From positions 1-64,000 of the forward strand of contig JAMSLZ010000017.1 in the NCBI GenBank assembly GCA_026027325.1: a stretch of 64,000 nt of DNA, written 5' to 3'. The number at the start of each line of letters is the position of its first letter. Position 1 is the stretch's first letter. A program made the position numbers and the translations under genes. Below the pieces are notes generated by a model that saw only the letters and a program-made list of their open reading frames with translations, was not told the DNA's origin and ran no database searches. This stretch comes from Actinomucor elegans. Taxonomy: Eukaryota > Mucoromycota > Mucoromycetes > Mucorales > Mucoraceae. This document shows, piece after piece, positions 12,086 through 21,840 of this stretch.

Positions 12086-12964
12086 ATGCTCCAAACAAGC
12101 AGCCCTAGAAGTAACTTACATCTGCTCACTACACCTCGCGCAACTTCTTCTAGCTCAAGAACAACCCGAGTTATTGAAGAGCTGCAAGAAAATTTGGAAT
12201 CTATTCATAAAGAACTCGAAACCACTAAAATCCAAGTAAGTAATCTATCAAAAACGCTTAAACAAGGCACTAAATTTGACTGGCTGCAGCTTCAAATCGC
12301 TAGAGAAAATAAGGAACAAAGTGAAAAGGAAAATGAAGAATTTATTGAAAGTAACAAACAGCTCCGATCAGATATTCAAGAAGTGATGCAAATCTTGGAG
12401 TCCAAGCAACAGTTATTGGATTCAACCAAGAAGACCTATGTTGGCACAGAAAATCGAGTTAAACAGCTCAAAGATGAAGCAATGGCTGCCAGAAAGGAGT
12501 TAGATGACCTGAAACGGAGAGAACACACGATTGAAAAAGAGTGTCACACAATTCAATTGCAAAAGGAAAAGCAACTGCAGCAGCAAAAGCAAGTGGAGCA
12601 ATCTGTTGCACAATCTCAGGCTGAGTTCGATAAAGAAATACAAGCGCTTCAGTTGGAACTAGCTTCGGTGAAACAACAAGTGCTAGATATTCAGTCAAAA
12701 GACGTAACAACTGAAGTAAAACAACGAGTAGAAGTACAAGCAAAGGAAAGAGCCGCGCTATTGAAAGAATTTCAAAGAGTGCAACAGGAAATTCAACAAA
12801 ATAACCAACAGTTCATTGATCAAGTAAAGCAAGAACTGACAGAACTTCTGGCTCAGTTACCACAGGAAGAGTCTTTGGAAACCGAAGTCAACAACTGTAA
12901 AGAAGATGTAGAAACATTAGTTGCTCGTATAAAGTCAACTGCATCTGTATCAATAAATGAGTAA
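12086..12964 (+). CDS. Long coiled-coil protein, She3-family-like (292 aa)
   Basis: A single exon. The ATG at 12086 is chosen because it follows a pyrimidine-rich leader and precedes a Ser/Thr/Pro-rich N terminus; the open frame extends upstream only through low-complexity sequence. Residues 26-33 (TTRVIEEL) preceded by a Ser run match the conserved entry of the fungal She3 family, RNA-transport adaptors linking She2/mRNA to type V myosin in yeast. Residues 29 to about 285 are almost continuous heptad coiled coil, rich in Gln, Glu and Lys, with a short break around KFDWLQLQI. She3 membership rests on this one motif plus architecture. A generic SMC- or kinetochore-like coiled coil is the alternative. 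Confidence 0.5.
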   Translation: MLQTSSPRSNLHLLTTPRATSSSSRTTRVIEELQENLESIHKELETTKIQVSNLSKTLKQGTKFDWLQLQIARENKEQSEKENEEFIESNKQLRSDIQEVMQILESKQQLLDSTKKTYVGTENRVKQLKDEAMAARKELDDLKRREHTIEKECHTIQLQKEKQLQQQKQVEQSVAQSQAEFDKEIQALQLELASVKQQVLDIQSKDVTTEVKQRVEVQAKERAALLKEFQRVQQEIQQNNQQFIDQVKQELTELLAQLPQEESLETEVNNCKEDVETLVARIKSTASVSINE

Positions 12965-13629
12965 TAATTAAAAATGAAGGGTTGTTTCATAAAGGATTAA
13001 ATTGCTGCAGACTAACGCCGTTAGGTCACTTTAGTATTTTATTAAAAAGTGTAAATGCTATCATAAATGTTACTACTGTTACAGAACCTTATACCTCTTC
13101 ACTTGTAAGCTGTATTTTAATAACTATCGGATTGATTGGATGACGGATATTGGAAATAGAAAGAGAAAGTTTAGCCTCCAAAATTTTAAACAGTTTACTT
13201 TAATGTCATTTTCTTACATAAAAACATACACATTTCTAAAAGCATATCGGCAAAATTTGTATGGGATTGTATTACTCATCGGATTGTGTGAGTATTTTGC
13301 CACTTTTTATAGCAAAATATAGACTTATATTAAATTAGATTGACTTTTTGATATTTTCTTTTATGCTTACAAGTCGAACATTCTTTTAGGGAAATTTTCA
13401 AAAAGATAATAATCACGTATTCCGTTCAATCTTACAAAGGGATTGGGATCACAAACTATGTCTCCAAAACGCCATCTATATCCTTACTAAAGAAAAAAAG
13501 GGCGAACGATCTACCTGAAGCATCTCCAATCACTAAAAAAATACCGTGACTGCTTTCCCGAAACAAAAAAAATGAAAGCCATATTTTTTTTTTCTGATTC
13601 AATCGAGATCTCTTTTATAACAAATCACC
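12965..13629. other. Intergenic region upstream of GNO1
   Basis: AT-rich, with one short ORF lacking recognisable domains. It contains the GNO1 leader with A- and T-runs shortly before the ATG. No other structure was seen. Confidence 0.45.
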
Positions 13630-14422
13630 ATGGGATTAGCAGGACAAAAAGAAAAGCAGCGTATCAGTCAAGATCCCAACAATTTGTTCTGGAGTAAAGA
13701 CGAATCCAAGTTTGGTTTCCGTATGCTTCAAAAGATGGGTTGGGCACCTGGCAAAGGTCTAGGTGTCAACGAAGATGGTAAAAAAGACCACGTCAAGATC
13801 AGGCTCAAGGATAACAACTTGGGTGTCGGTGCGACAAAGAAGAACATTGATAATTGGCTCGGCAATACAGACGCTTTCTCGAGATTATTAGCTGATCTTA
13901 ACTCCCAAACACCTTCAGAAGCTAGCTCGGTAAACGGTGATGAAGAGGAATCATCTAAAGAAGCAACGCCCGAGACAGAGGGCAAGGATGAAAAGAAAAA
14001 GAGTAAAAAAGAAAAGAAGAGCAAAAAGGAAAAGAAGAGCAAAAAGAGAGATAGAGAAGAAGATGATGTTGAAGGCGAAAAGAAGAGCAAAAAGAGCAAG
14101 AAAGAGAAGAAGGAGAAAAAGGAGAAGAAGGAAAAGAAGGAAAAAAAAGAGAAGAAGGAAAAGAAGAGCAAAAAGAGCAAAAAGGAAGACGCACCAGCTC
14201 CAGTTGTTTTACGTAATGCGTAAGTAGCAAAAAGCGTATTTGTTGAAAAAGACAATTAACTGTTTTTATAGTGCTCGTGCCAAATTCTTGCGCGCAAAGA
14301 AAATGGCTTCAAGCGCTGGAGACCAAACTCGTCTTAATGAAATTCTAGGCATTAAAGCACCAAGCGGTTATAAAACCGTAGAAGCGTCATCAACGACTTT
14401 TATGGCTTCATTCTCTGTATAA
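13630..14422 (+). CDS. GNO1: G-patch nucleolar protein GNO1/PXR1 (PINX1 family)
   Basis: A nucleolar G-patch protein that activates the DEAH helicase Prp43 in ribosome biogenesis and, in animals, inhibits telomerase. Exons 13630-14219 and 14272-14422 (donor GTAAGT, acceptor TTATAG) give 246 aa. Residues 1-23 (MGLAGQKEKQRISQDPNN) and the G-patch at about 24-72 (FGFRMLQKMGWAPGKGLG; ...NNLGVGA) are diagnostic. Residues about 118-188 form a Lys/Glu/Ser low-complexity tract (KKSKK and KEKK repeats), as in yeast Gno1. The conserved basic C-terminal piece ARAKFLRAKKM is on exon 2. The 3' end faces NUP85 at a distance of 50 bp, so the two transcripts probably overlap at their ends. Confidence 0.9.
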
Positions 14423-14472
14423 TTTTTATCGATATCACCTTTCATTTATAAATAAAGCATTCTTTTTTATTA

Positions 14473-16670
14473 TTAGATAACTGATGGAGCAATAGCTATT
14501 TTATAAGCTAATTTCTCTCGGATTTTTGCAGTAATAATATCTGGATTCAATTCAGATTTTTGAAGTAACTTATAATATTTACTCATGAACGCTTGATCTG
14601 ACTTGTCCTTGGTAACTTGGTTAAAGATACGAATCAATTCAGATAGTTCCTCTGATGCATAATAGTGTTGTTTTTCTAATAGTAGATTGGTTAGATACGA
14701 TGGCGATTGTATCAGTATTTTCTTACCATTTAATATTTCCAGAGTATCGATCAGCAAGACAATTTCAAATCTATTGGGTAGCTTTTCGTGCTGTATCAAA
14801 GATAATACATTGGTTGAAGCTTCTTGCCATCTTTTTTGCTTTAAATTCTCATGGAATTGGGTGTAACGGATTAAGATAGTATAGTGAGGACAGGCAAATA
14901 GCTCTTTCACATCTGTTACTACATTGTCTAGTTTACCGGTGCGCGCATATTGACTGAATTCTTGGTGTGCAAATCTGTCGAGTGATTCTACATCCCCAGC
15001 CTTTCCATACTGTATTGTTGCTTGTCGTATATTTTGATTACGTTCATAGAATTGACCCATAGCTTTATGAATATATGTTTGAATTTGAGGCAGCTTGTAT
15101 TGAGTCGCAATATCTAGAATAGACTGCAATTGCTCCAAATCTTTGCTAGACAAAGAAGGTTCCAGTAACTAATGGCGTATTAGAACCAATTACTATAAGA
15201 TGATACTCAACTTACATGCTTAATCCAGATTTCATTATTGGAAGAGCAACAGCTAAGGTAGATAACTGCTTCATTCCACATGCCAAACTCTTGAGTAATG
15301 TTGTTAGCATATTGTTGAATGCTATAGTAGATAGGATCCAAGATTTGTTCATTATCATCTGCTTGGGTAATTGGATCAAATTCGCTATTCAATACGCCAG
15401 CGGCAATCAGAGCATAACCCAAATGAGTTTGTAGCCAGATATCATTTGCACAGGTATCAAAAGCATCATCAAAACAGCCCATCAAGAAAAATCGACAAGC
15501 TTTTGACGTATCGTCTTGTTCAATATGGTCAGACAGTTTAACAGTATTATATACATGTTGAGCTAATAAATTTACGCCTGCTGCGGTGATCTGAGGTCTC
15601 GAAAACAAGATGATGCCTACAATACTCTCGACAAAGGTACCACATTTCAACAAGATTTCTTCATCGCCTGCCAATACACCGAATAAAAGAGCAATTTCAT
15701 CGTCCTTTGCATTTACAAGAGAAATCGTTTGAGATAAATCTTTGTACTCTATCGATCTTATAACACAGTGTTGGTGCCATGCTGTCCATTTCTCTTTGTA
15801 TAGGGTAGTATCTTGCTGATAACGTATCTCTTGAAACTCCTGGATCAGTTTGATGATGGTTTTAATGGCCGAGGCCTCGTCAAAACTGACAAATGATAAG
15901 GCAAAGTTCAAAATGTTAATGGCTTCCTCAAAATTACCACGGAATAGCTGGCGACGTGCCGTTTCCCAGATCCACGTAGGGCCAATCGAGTTATGTTCTT
16001 CATATTCTTCATCTGAATCATTTGCTCTTTGTTCCTCTAGTGAAGGAATCATATCGTGTTCATTCAGCCAATTACCAAGTCCTGTCGCAATATCTTTTCC
16101 ACTAAGGTACAAGATATCACATATTTCCCAAATGGGTCGTACATGAGAAGCTTCCTTGTAATCGTATGTCAAATCGATATATTCTGTAATGGTATGGATG
16201 ATGTCCGAGTCCCTAAATGCTTATAAATAAGTTCATGGTTTGGTTCAATAATAAAAGAAAGCTTACTCTAAGGTGCCTAGATATTGTGATGTATGAGAGC
16301 GAACAAGGTTATAAAGTCTAGAAAATATGTCAAACGAAGCGCGATAAAACTATGTAAAAAAAAGAAAATGTTAAGACTTGAATTGGTGATTGAGTTTGAT
16401 TGTATTATTACTTCTTGCTTTGAATGGGGTACTTTGCTTTCTAAAAGCTTGATTTTCTCGCTTAGTAAATCCAAAGATAGTTCCAATGTGGTCTGTTTGC
16501 ATCAAAATTAGTAGCTGTCGCGTTGATCAACCAAGATCTATTTGTCTACATACATTTTGATTATCTTTCGAATCAGTTGATAAATAAAGGCCCTGTATTA
16601 TATCAGTTATCCGCATTTCTTAGCATTATAGAAAAATAGTACATACATTCTCTTGGTTTTCTTGGGACAT
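14473..16670 (-). CDS. NUP85: Nucleoporin NUP85 (Y-complex scaffold)
   Basis: A scaffold subunit of the Nup84/Nup107-160 Y complex of the nuclear pore. Five exons, 16670-16647, 16492-16412, 16349-16267, 16212-15216 and 15168-14473, sum to 627 codons (626 aa). The protein is all-alpha. PIWEICDILYLSG, PTWIWETARRQLFRGNFEEA, the central RFFLMGCFDDAFD, and the C-terminal EPSLSSKDLEQLQSILDIA with GQFYERNQNIRQATIQYGKAGD are typical of the ancestral coatomer element fold and of NUP85 in particular. Length matches the family (about 650 aa). The start at 16670 is the first ATG and gives a short 8-residue first exon (MSQENQEN). It converges on GNO1 downstream; upstream is a repeat with RFX-like half sites. 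Confidence 0.9.
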
Positions 16671-16932
16671 GTTAGTTTTATCGCGTTAATGGTCAGTAAG
16701 AAAAAGAAAAAAAACTAGTTCTGCCTTGAAAACTGAGTTTTTTTTTAAGTAGGAACAACAAGTTTGGTGGACCGCGAAATCAAATAAAATCGCGTTTCAC
16801 GTACAATCTCAACTAAAAGCGTGATTATTCATGGTAACATTTAGTTATCAATTGCAACAGAGTATAGTACCGAGAGTCATCTAATAATTCGAAATTAATT
16901 AACTACAAAGAATTCATAGCAATTATAATGTT

Positions 16933-17060
16933 GGTCATAGCAGCAGAATAGCTGTCGAAACTCGACCATGGCAACTGCTTGGCTGTCAAAATCTTAGACC
17001 ATAGCAACCATTTAGCAGTCAAAAAGCAGTCCATAGCAACCACCTAACTGTCAGATGGTA
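16933..17060. repeat. Short tandem repeat with X-box-like half sites upstream of NUP85
   Basis: About four degenerate 32-34 bp units, each with CCATGGCAAC or CCATAGCAAC (16966-16975, 16999-17008, 17031-17040) followed by a CTGTCAAA-like stretch. CCATGGCAAC is the right half of the RFX X-box, which fungal Crt1/RFX proteins recognise. It lies about 300-370 bp upstream of the NUP85 ATG and downstream of the IWR1 stop. The rest of the 16671-17184 spacer is plain AT-rich sequence. Confidence 0.4.
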
Positions 17061-17184
17061 CCAGCAATAGTTGCAAAACAGCCTTTAAACAATTCATGGT
17101 AAGTAAATTTTTATTTTTATTACAAGGAAAAAAAAATCGGCTGCGTCCTTCCATATCAGGTCAAATATATGCTATCAAATCATT

Positions 17185-18556
17185 TTATAAAGAATAATCC
17201 TCATCTTCGCTAGAAAGGTCATAATTGTGTTCTAAGCAAAAATCAGGTTAAATAAGGCTATGTATATTAACTATTACTGCAACTTACGATCTTCAAATTC
17301 ATCACTGTCTTCTTCTTCAGGATAATCATTTTGATAATAATCCTCAGCTAACATATCAAGTCAATATCAATCCATCAAAGCACGGTTTTATATTACCATT
17401 CGAGTCTTCATCTACATTATCACCCAGTTCACTATCGGAATCATCATCCAAATATTCCGATTGTTCATCAAACCAAACAAGAGAACCAATGTTCATATTA
17501 GTTACGCCTTGTTCTTCTAAATCAGCATCATCTCTATAATAAACATCATATACATAATCTTCTTCTTTGTCTTCTTCTTTCTCTTGTACTGGCATGAATA
17601 GATTAGAATTGTCTTGATGCATATATATTGAAAAATTTACATGTTAAGTATTCTTTCACCATTGGAATGAAATTGCACATAATATCATCGGGATCCTCAA
17701 TATCATCATCAACAAACAACCTAAACAAAATGTTAGATAAATCCATATAGGTAGAATGCATTACTTACTTTGCTTGCTTGGAACCTTCATCATCTTTAAC
17801 AGCTTCATACATCTGAAAGAGGTCTTTGGCAGCTTTTTCAGAAGAACTCACGACACTACAATGATAATATATATTAGATTCTAATTTAAAATAAGTAACG
17901 TGTCGAGTGTTTACACTGGTGGAGCATCTTCAGTTGTTTTTGATCTGTTTTGATTGATGACTCTGTATCTAGCTTTACTTGATTTTTCCTATGAATGATA
18001 TGAATAACTAGTAAAGTTTATAAGATAACAATACTACCTTCTGCTCTCGAACTAGACGATCTTTTCGCTCTTCAGTAGAGGTAGGTGTTTGAGGACGGCT
18101 CAAGCCTGGCTGTATACGTCGAGAAATACGATCCTACCATAGCAGTATGAATATCTGATCTACCATAAGCGCGCTTACTTACCTTTAACTTTTTAGCTTC
18201 CTCTAAGTTTAAGAAACTGTTCTGCTCAACTGTTTCTGCTAAACGAAACAAGGTCGGAAGAGCAGTAACTTTTACTATAGAACTCTCAGTATCGAAAAGA
18301 ACCTTACAGCTAGTCTATTTTGTTTACCAGCCAACACATTATTCTTTTGGTTTTCGTTATTTTTCTTTATACGTTTTTCATTTTCTTGATGAACAACTAG
18401 AATCGCGTAAAAATGTCAAAAATCTCGATCTCGAAAAAAAAAAAACTAGTAGACAGAAAACATACGCAACGCATCTAAAGGTTCCTCATTTCTTTTACGT
18501 TTAATACGCAAAATAGTAATTTGATCAGATTTTTCAATAGTTGTTTTATTTGACAT
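17185..18556 (-). CDS. IWR1: IWR1/SLC7A6OS, RNA polymerase II nuclear import adaptor
   Basis: Iwr1 binds assembled Pol II in the cytoplasm and carries it through importin-alpha into the nucleus. The N terminus (ILRIKRKRNEEPLDAL) carries the bipartite basic import signal shared with human SLC7A6OS. The hallmark acidic YVYDVYYRD motif lies in the exon around 17570, followed by Asp/Glu-rich ...WFDEQSEYLDDD..., EDYYQNDYPEEED and the C-terminal DLSSEDEDYSL. I trace about nine small exons from 18556 to the stop at 17185, with GTATGT, GTAAGT, GTAGTA, GTAAAC, GTAAAT, GTAATA and GTAAGT donors. Oddity: between NQKNN and KVLFDTESS (around 18320) the frame changes. It can be bridged by an unusually short 35-nt GTGTTG...TAAG intron or by a one-base error. 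It is divergent from the Kelch gene, with a 160-bp shared promoter. Confidence 0.85.
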
Positions 18557-18716
18557 TAAAAGTGAAAAAAAAAAGAAAAAAAAAGGTAAAGAATAAAATT
18601 AGCAGAAAAATCTGGAAGATATAATAGGTTTGGATGACATCATCCAAACCCAATGAAACCGAAGAGGTTTGAAAATCTCCATATACCATTTTTTTTTCTT
18701 TCTTTATACTCTAATA
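18557..18716. promoter_or_regulatory. Bidirectional promoter, IWR1 / Kelch gene
   Basis: 160 bp separates two divergent ATGs (18556 minus, 18717 plus). Pyrimidine-rich leaders abut both starts. The centre carries a perfect 11-bp inverted repeat at 18627-18650. Confidence 0.6.
18627..18650. promoter_or_regulatory. 24-bp palindrome with CRE-like core
   Basis: GGTTTGGATGA at 18627-18637, a two-base spacer (CA), then TCATCCAAACC at 18640-18650: perfect 11-bp arms. The centre reads TGACATCA, one base from the bZIP/ATF site TGACGTCA. Placement in a short divergent promoter suggests a dimeric factor site. Function is inferred. Confidence 0.5.
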
Positions 18717-20639
18717 ATGTCAGATAGAAAGGCTTCTTATCCAACAGCGCCTATTGCGTGGATGAATCAAGCCTATGAAGCCACGCCAACTAACTCTACA
18801 GCCTCATCTCCAGTCAATAGTAATTCAAAAGCTACTCTTGCTTCGCCTCCTTCTCAAACCATGAATCCCAGTAGCACCATTACTTCTTTAGAAAGGTAGC
18901 TTTACTTACATTTCTTGAGAGCCATAACTTACCTTTAAACTATCAGTTTTGAAAGACCGGAATCACCCACTTTGCCACCAGAGCAAGATCTACCTGTAGG
19001 TGAGACGAGCTTGGACTTGTCAACGCCTATTATTACTTCTGCACCTAATTCACCTGCACGATACAACTACATTGATACTTCGATGCCTCCTCCTCCTCCA
19101 CCTACTTCTTCGAGTAAGTGCCATAAAAAAGGGTTGGTCTATTATTTACTCAGTATTCTGTATAGTACCTTATTATCAAACAACGGATAGATCACGTCAA
19201 GATATTTCTTCCATTCATACATCTACTTCTACTACTTCAATTCATACTACCTCTAATAATACTCATTCTGCACCAATCAACACTAATAATAGACAGCATC
19301 GTTCGCATACAAACAGTATGTACCATCACAAATCCACTTCAAAAAGACCAGTTCATATGTCAGATCATATGGCAGCTGCTGTTGAATTAAGTATTAGTCC
19401 CAACGTACCACCTGCACCAGCTGCTGGTATGTACTGGTCGCGAGCAATCACCTATGGCCGATCACCTTCAAGGCCTCTTCGAGCACATTCTTCTAATCTC
19501 ATTGGCGAGTATCTGTATGTTTTCGGTGGATGTGATATGAAGACTTGTTTCAATACACTCTATGTGCTTGATATGGGTAAGACCTCCTTTTTTGATGTTC
19601 TACAGAGCGTATTGACACGTTATTTTAGATACATTGACTTGGTCAAAGCCTCGTACAACAGGTCAAGTTCCACCACCATGTCGTGCACATTCATGTACTA
19701 CAGTCGAAAAAGATGTAGGTGGAGGTAAAAAATCCTATAGTCTTTGGGTGTTTGGAGGTGGAGATGGGCCCAACTATTTCAATGATCTCTATGTATTAAA
19801 CATTGGTAACCTACAAACACATTCATGAATGAACTTGTAAACTTATTCTATGCTATATAGATACACTGAGTTGGTCAAAACCCAAGGTGGAGGGTGAGGC
19901 ACCAAGTCCAAGACGTGCTCATACGACTTGTATTTGGAATCAAAAGATTATTATTGTAGGCGGTGGTGATGGTGCGCGTGCGCTGGCGGATGTGCATACT
20001 TTGGATGTATCTGATCCAAATACACCGCGTTGGTCAAGACTGCATCCTGAAGGAACTCCGCCTATTGCGCGTGGCTATCATACAAGCAATCTAGTCAAAG
20101 ATAAATTGATCATCTATGGCGGAAGTGACGGTCATGAATGTTTTAGTGATGTCTATGTACTGGATTTGGGTAAGTGATAAAAAAATATGCTTATTCACAA
20201 TGACTTACTTGTATATATACAGTTACCAGTAGATGGAGCCAGATCGATTTGGATCGCGCTGTACCGAGATTAGCTCATTCAGCCACTCAAGTAGGGTCCT
20301 ATGTCTTTGTTATTGGTGGACATGATGGAAGTAGATATTCGAACGATGTTTTGCTATTAAACTTGGGTAAATAGAACATGTATATATATATATTTATATA
20401 TAAAAGCTTGTTAGATTGATACTTATCCTTTTTATATAGTGACCATGAGCTGGGAAACGAGAAAGATCTATGGCGGTGCACCGTCTCCAAGAGGATATCA
20501 TACTTCAGTTTTACATGATTCAAGACTATACATATTAGGTGGCTATGATGGTAGAAATGTCTTTGATGATGTGTACATGTTGGAACTTAGTGCTTGTGCC
20601 TATTTGCCTCAAATTACAAATTTTGAAATAGACGTTTAA
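18717..20639 (+). CDS. Kelch-repeat beta-propeller protein (528 aa)
   Basis: Seven exons, 18717-18895, 18947-19113, 19166-19576, 19629-19805, 19861-20169, 20223-20366 and 20440-20639, sum to 529 codons. Residues 1 to about 235 are Ser/Thr/Pro-rich and probably disordered (poly-Pro at MPPPPPPTSSS, Asn/His-rich stretch). About 235-528 hold six Kelch blades with the GG doublet and spaced Tyr/Trp: YVFGGCDMKTCFNTLYVLD, LWVFGGGDGPNYFNDLYVLN, IIVGGGDGARALADVHTLD, LIIYGGSDGHECFSDVYVLD, VFVIGGHDGSRYSNDVLLL and LYILGGYDGRNVFDDVYMLE. Intron positions recur at the same place in blades (after LDxG), a sign of repeat duplication. Fungal Kelch proteins of this shape (Ral2, Kel and Tea1 types) act in polarity or Ras signalling, but no C-terminal coiled coil is present. 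The exact orthologue is not assigned. Confidence 0.85.
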
Positions 20640-21527
20640 ATATGTATGTATATATATACGCAAGAGGAAGAAGAAGAAAGGTTTGCTAGTTTTTTTTTTT
20701 TTTTTTTTTTTTTGTTTAAAAATAAATAAAAAAAACATGCCTTGTAGAACTTAAAGCGGTAATAATACTGATGCCATCTCATCAGGTCAAAGTATGATTC
20801 TATAGTGGATAACAAACTCGTCATTGATCCACAGCACAATGCGTTCTTGTTCAACATTTTAATCTCGAAAGTATTCGTGATTACGGCTCACTACCAATGG
20901 ATCTTGGGGAACGTCTTACTACGCCATCTATTTGATCACTCCAGAAGATGATGGGTCACAAGCCACTCGTTACGAAAAAACAATCTATATAAACACCGCC
21001 TTTGTTTAAGATGCAAACCATATCCACTGTTGAAAAATGAGAGTTATTAGTAAGCTAAGGTAATAGATGGAGTAACAAGGTAGTAGTAGATCAATTAAAG
21101 GTGTTTGAATGTTATGGTTACGCAACTTGACGTCGAGTAACCAAATTTTGCAAACTAAGTATAGAAGCTTGATGTATTTCACATATTATTAACGTAATAG
21201 ACAGAAGCCAAGGAGTGAAGCGATAAAATAAACTATTAAAGTGTGAAGTTTATTTGTTTATTGGCGTCCGATAAAAATTATTCAATATTCAGGTATTCAT
21301 TTGTTATTTTTTTGTTACTATCCTCTGGGTAAAATTAAGTTACTCGATCATATCGATGACAACATATACATATATAAAAATATATAAACAAAATACCAGT
21401 ATATGCTTGGTAGTGTCAAAACAAAGCTGCATTACGATGTATGAACTCATTTTAATATCATAAAAATTTAATATACTACTGCTATGAAACATCATTTTTA
21501 TTGGTTGGCGTCGATTCAAAGGGTAAT
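20640..21527. other. Intergenic region before the CACTA element
   Basis: Contains a poly-T tract of about 23 nt around 20691-20713 just past the Kelch gene, then AT-rich DNA with no recognisable gene. It ends at the target-site triplet of the transposon. Confidence 0.5.
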
Positions 21528-21530
21528 TCT

Positions 21531-21544
21531 CACTATGGGAAAAA
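21531..21544 (+). repeat. Left terminal inverted repeat of the CACTA element
   Basis: CACTATGGGAAAAA, the exact reverse complement of 26756-26769. It is preceded by the TCT target duplication. Confidence 0.93.
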
Positions 21545-21690
21545 AAAAGTGAAATAAAGTGAATTCATGGCAAAATCAAGTGAATTTCAAGTGAATTAGT
21601 GCTTTCACCTGAATTTAAAGTGAAATAAAGTGAATTTCATGGCAACTTGGAAACCAGGTTAATGCACCTTAACTTTTATTTCCATTATTT
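21545..21690. repeat. Left subterminal repeats of the CACTA element
   Basis: Several copies of AAGTGAATT or AAGTGAAAT in both spacings, plus two TTCATGGCAA blocks. Such arrays are the DNA-binding sites of CACTA accessory or transposase proteins in plants; the role here is by analogy. Confidence 0.65.
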
Positions 21691-21840
21691 TTCCATGAAT
21701 TTCCATGTTTCCCAATTGGAGTGAATATGGAGCTAGTTCGAGTAAATTGTATGTTAAACTAAACAGTGAAGCAGAGCTCTGGTTTCAACGAATATAAGAC
21801 AGCATTGATAGTATAGAATAAATTTATATATGTACTTGGT

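Noticed and set aside
13728..14255. 175-codon antisense ORF over GNO1, Ser/Phe/Leu-rich
   Set aside because: It is the complement of the Lys/Glu-coding repeat of GNO1; composition is fully explained by the sense gene.
19000..19728. 242-codon plus-strand ORF in the Kelch region
   Set aside because: It uses the wrong frame upstream and runs through two introns of the Kelch gene; only part coincides with the true exon 3.
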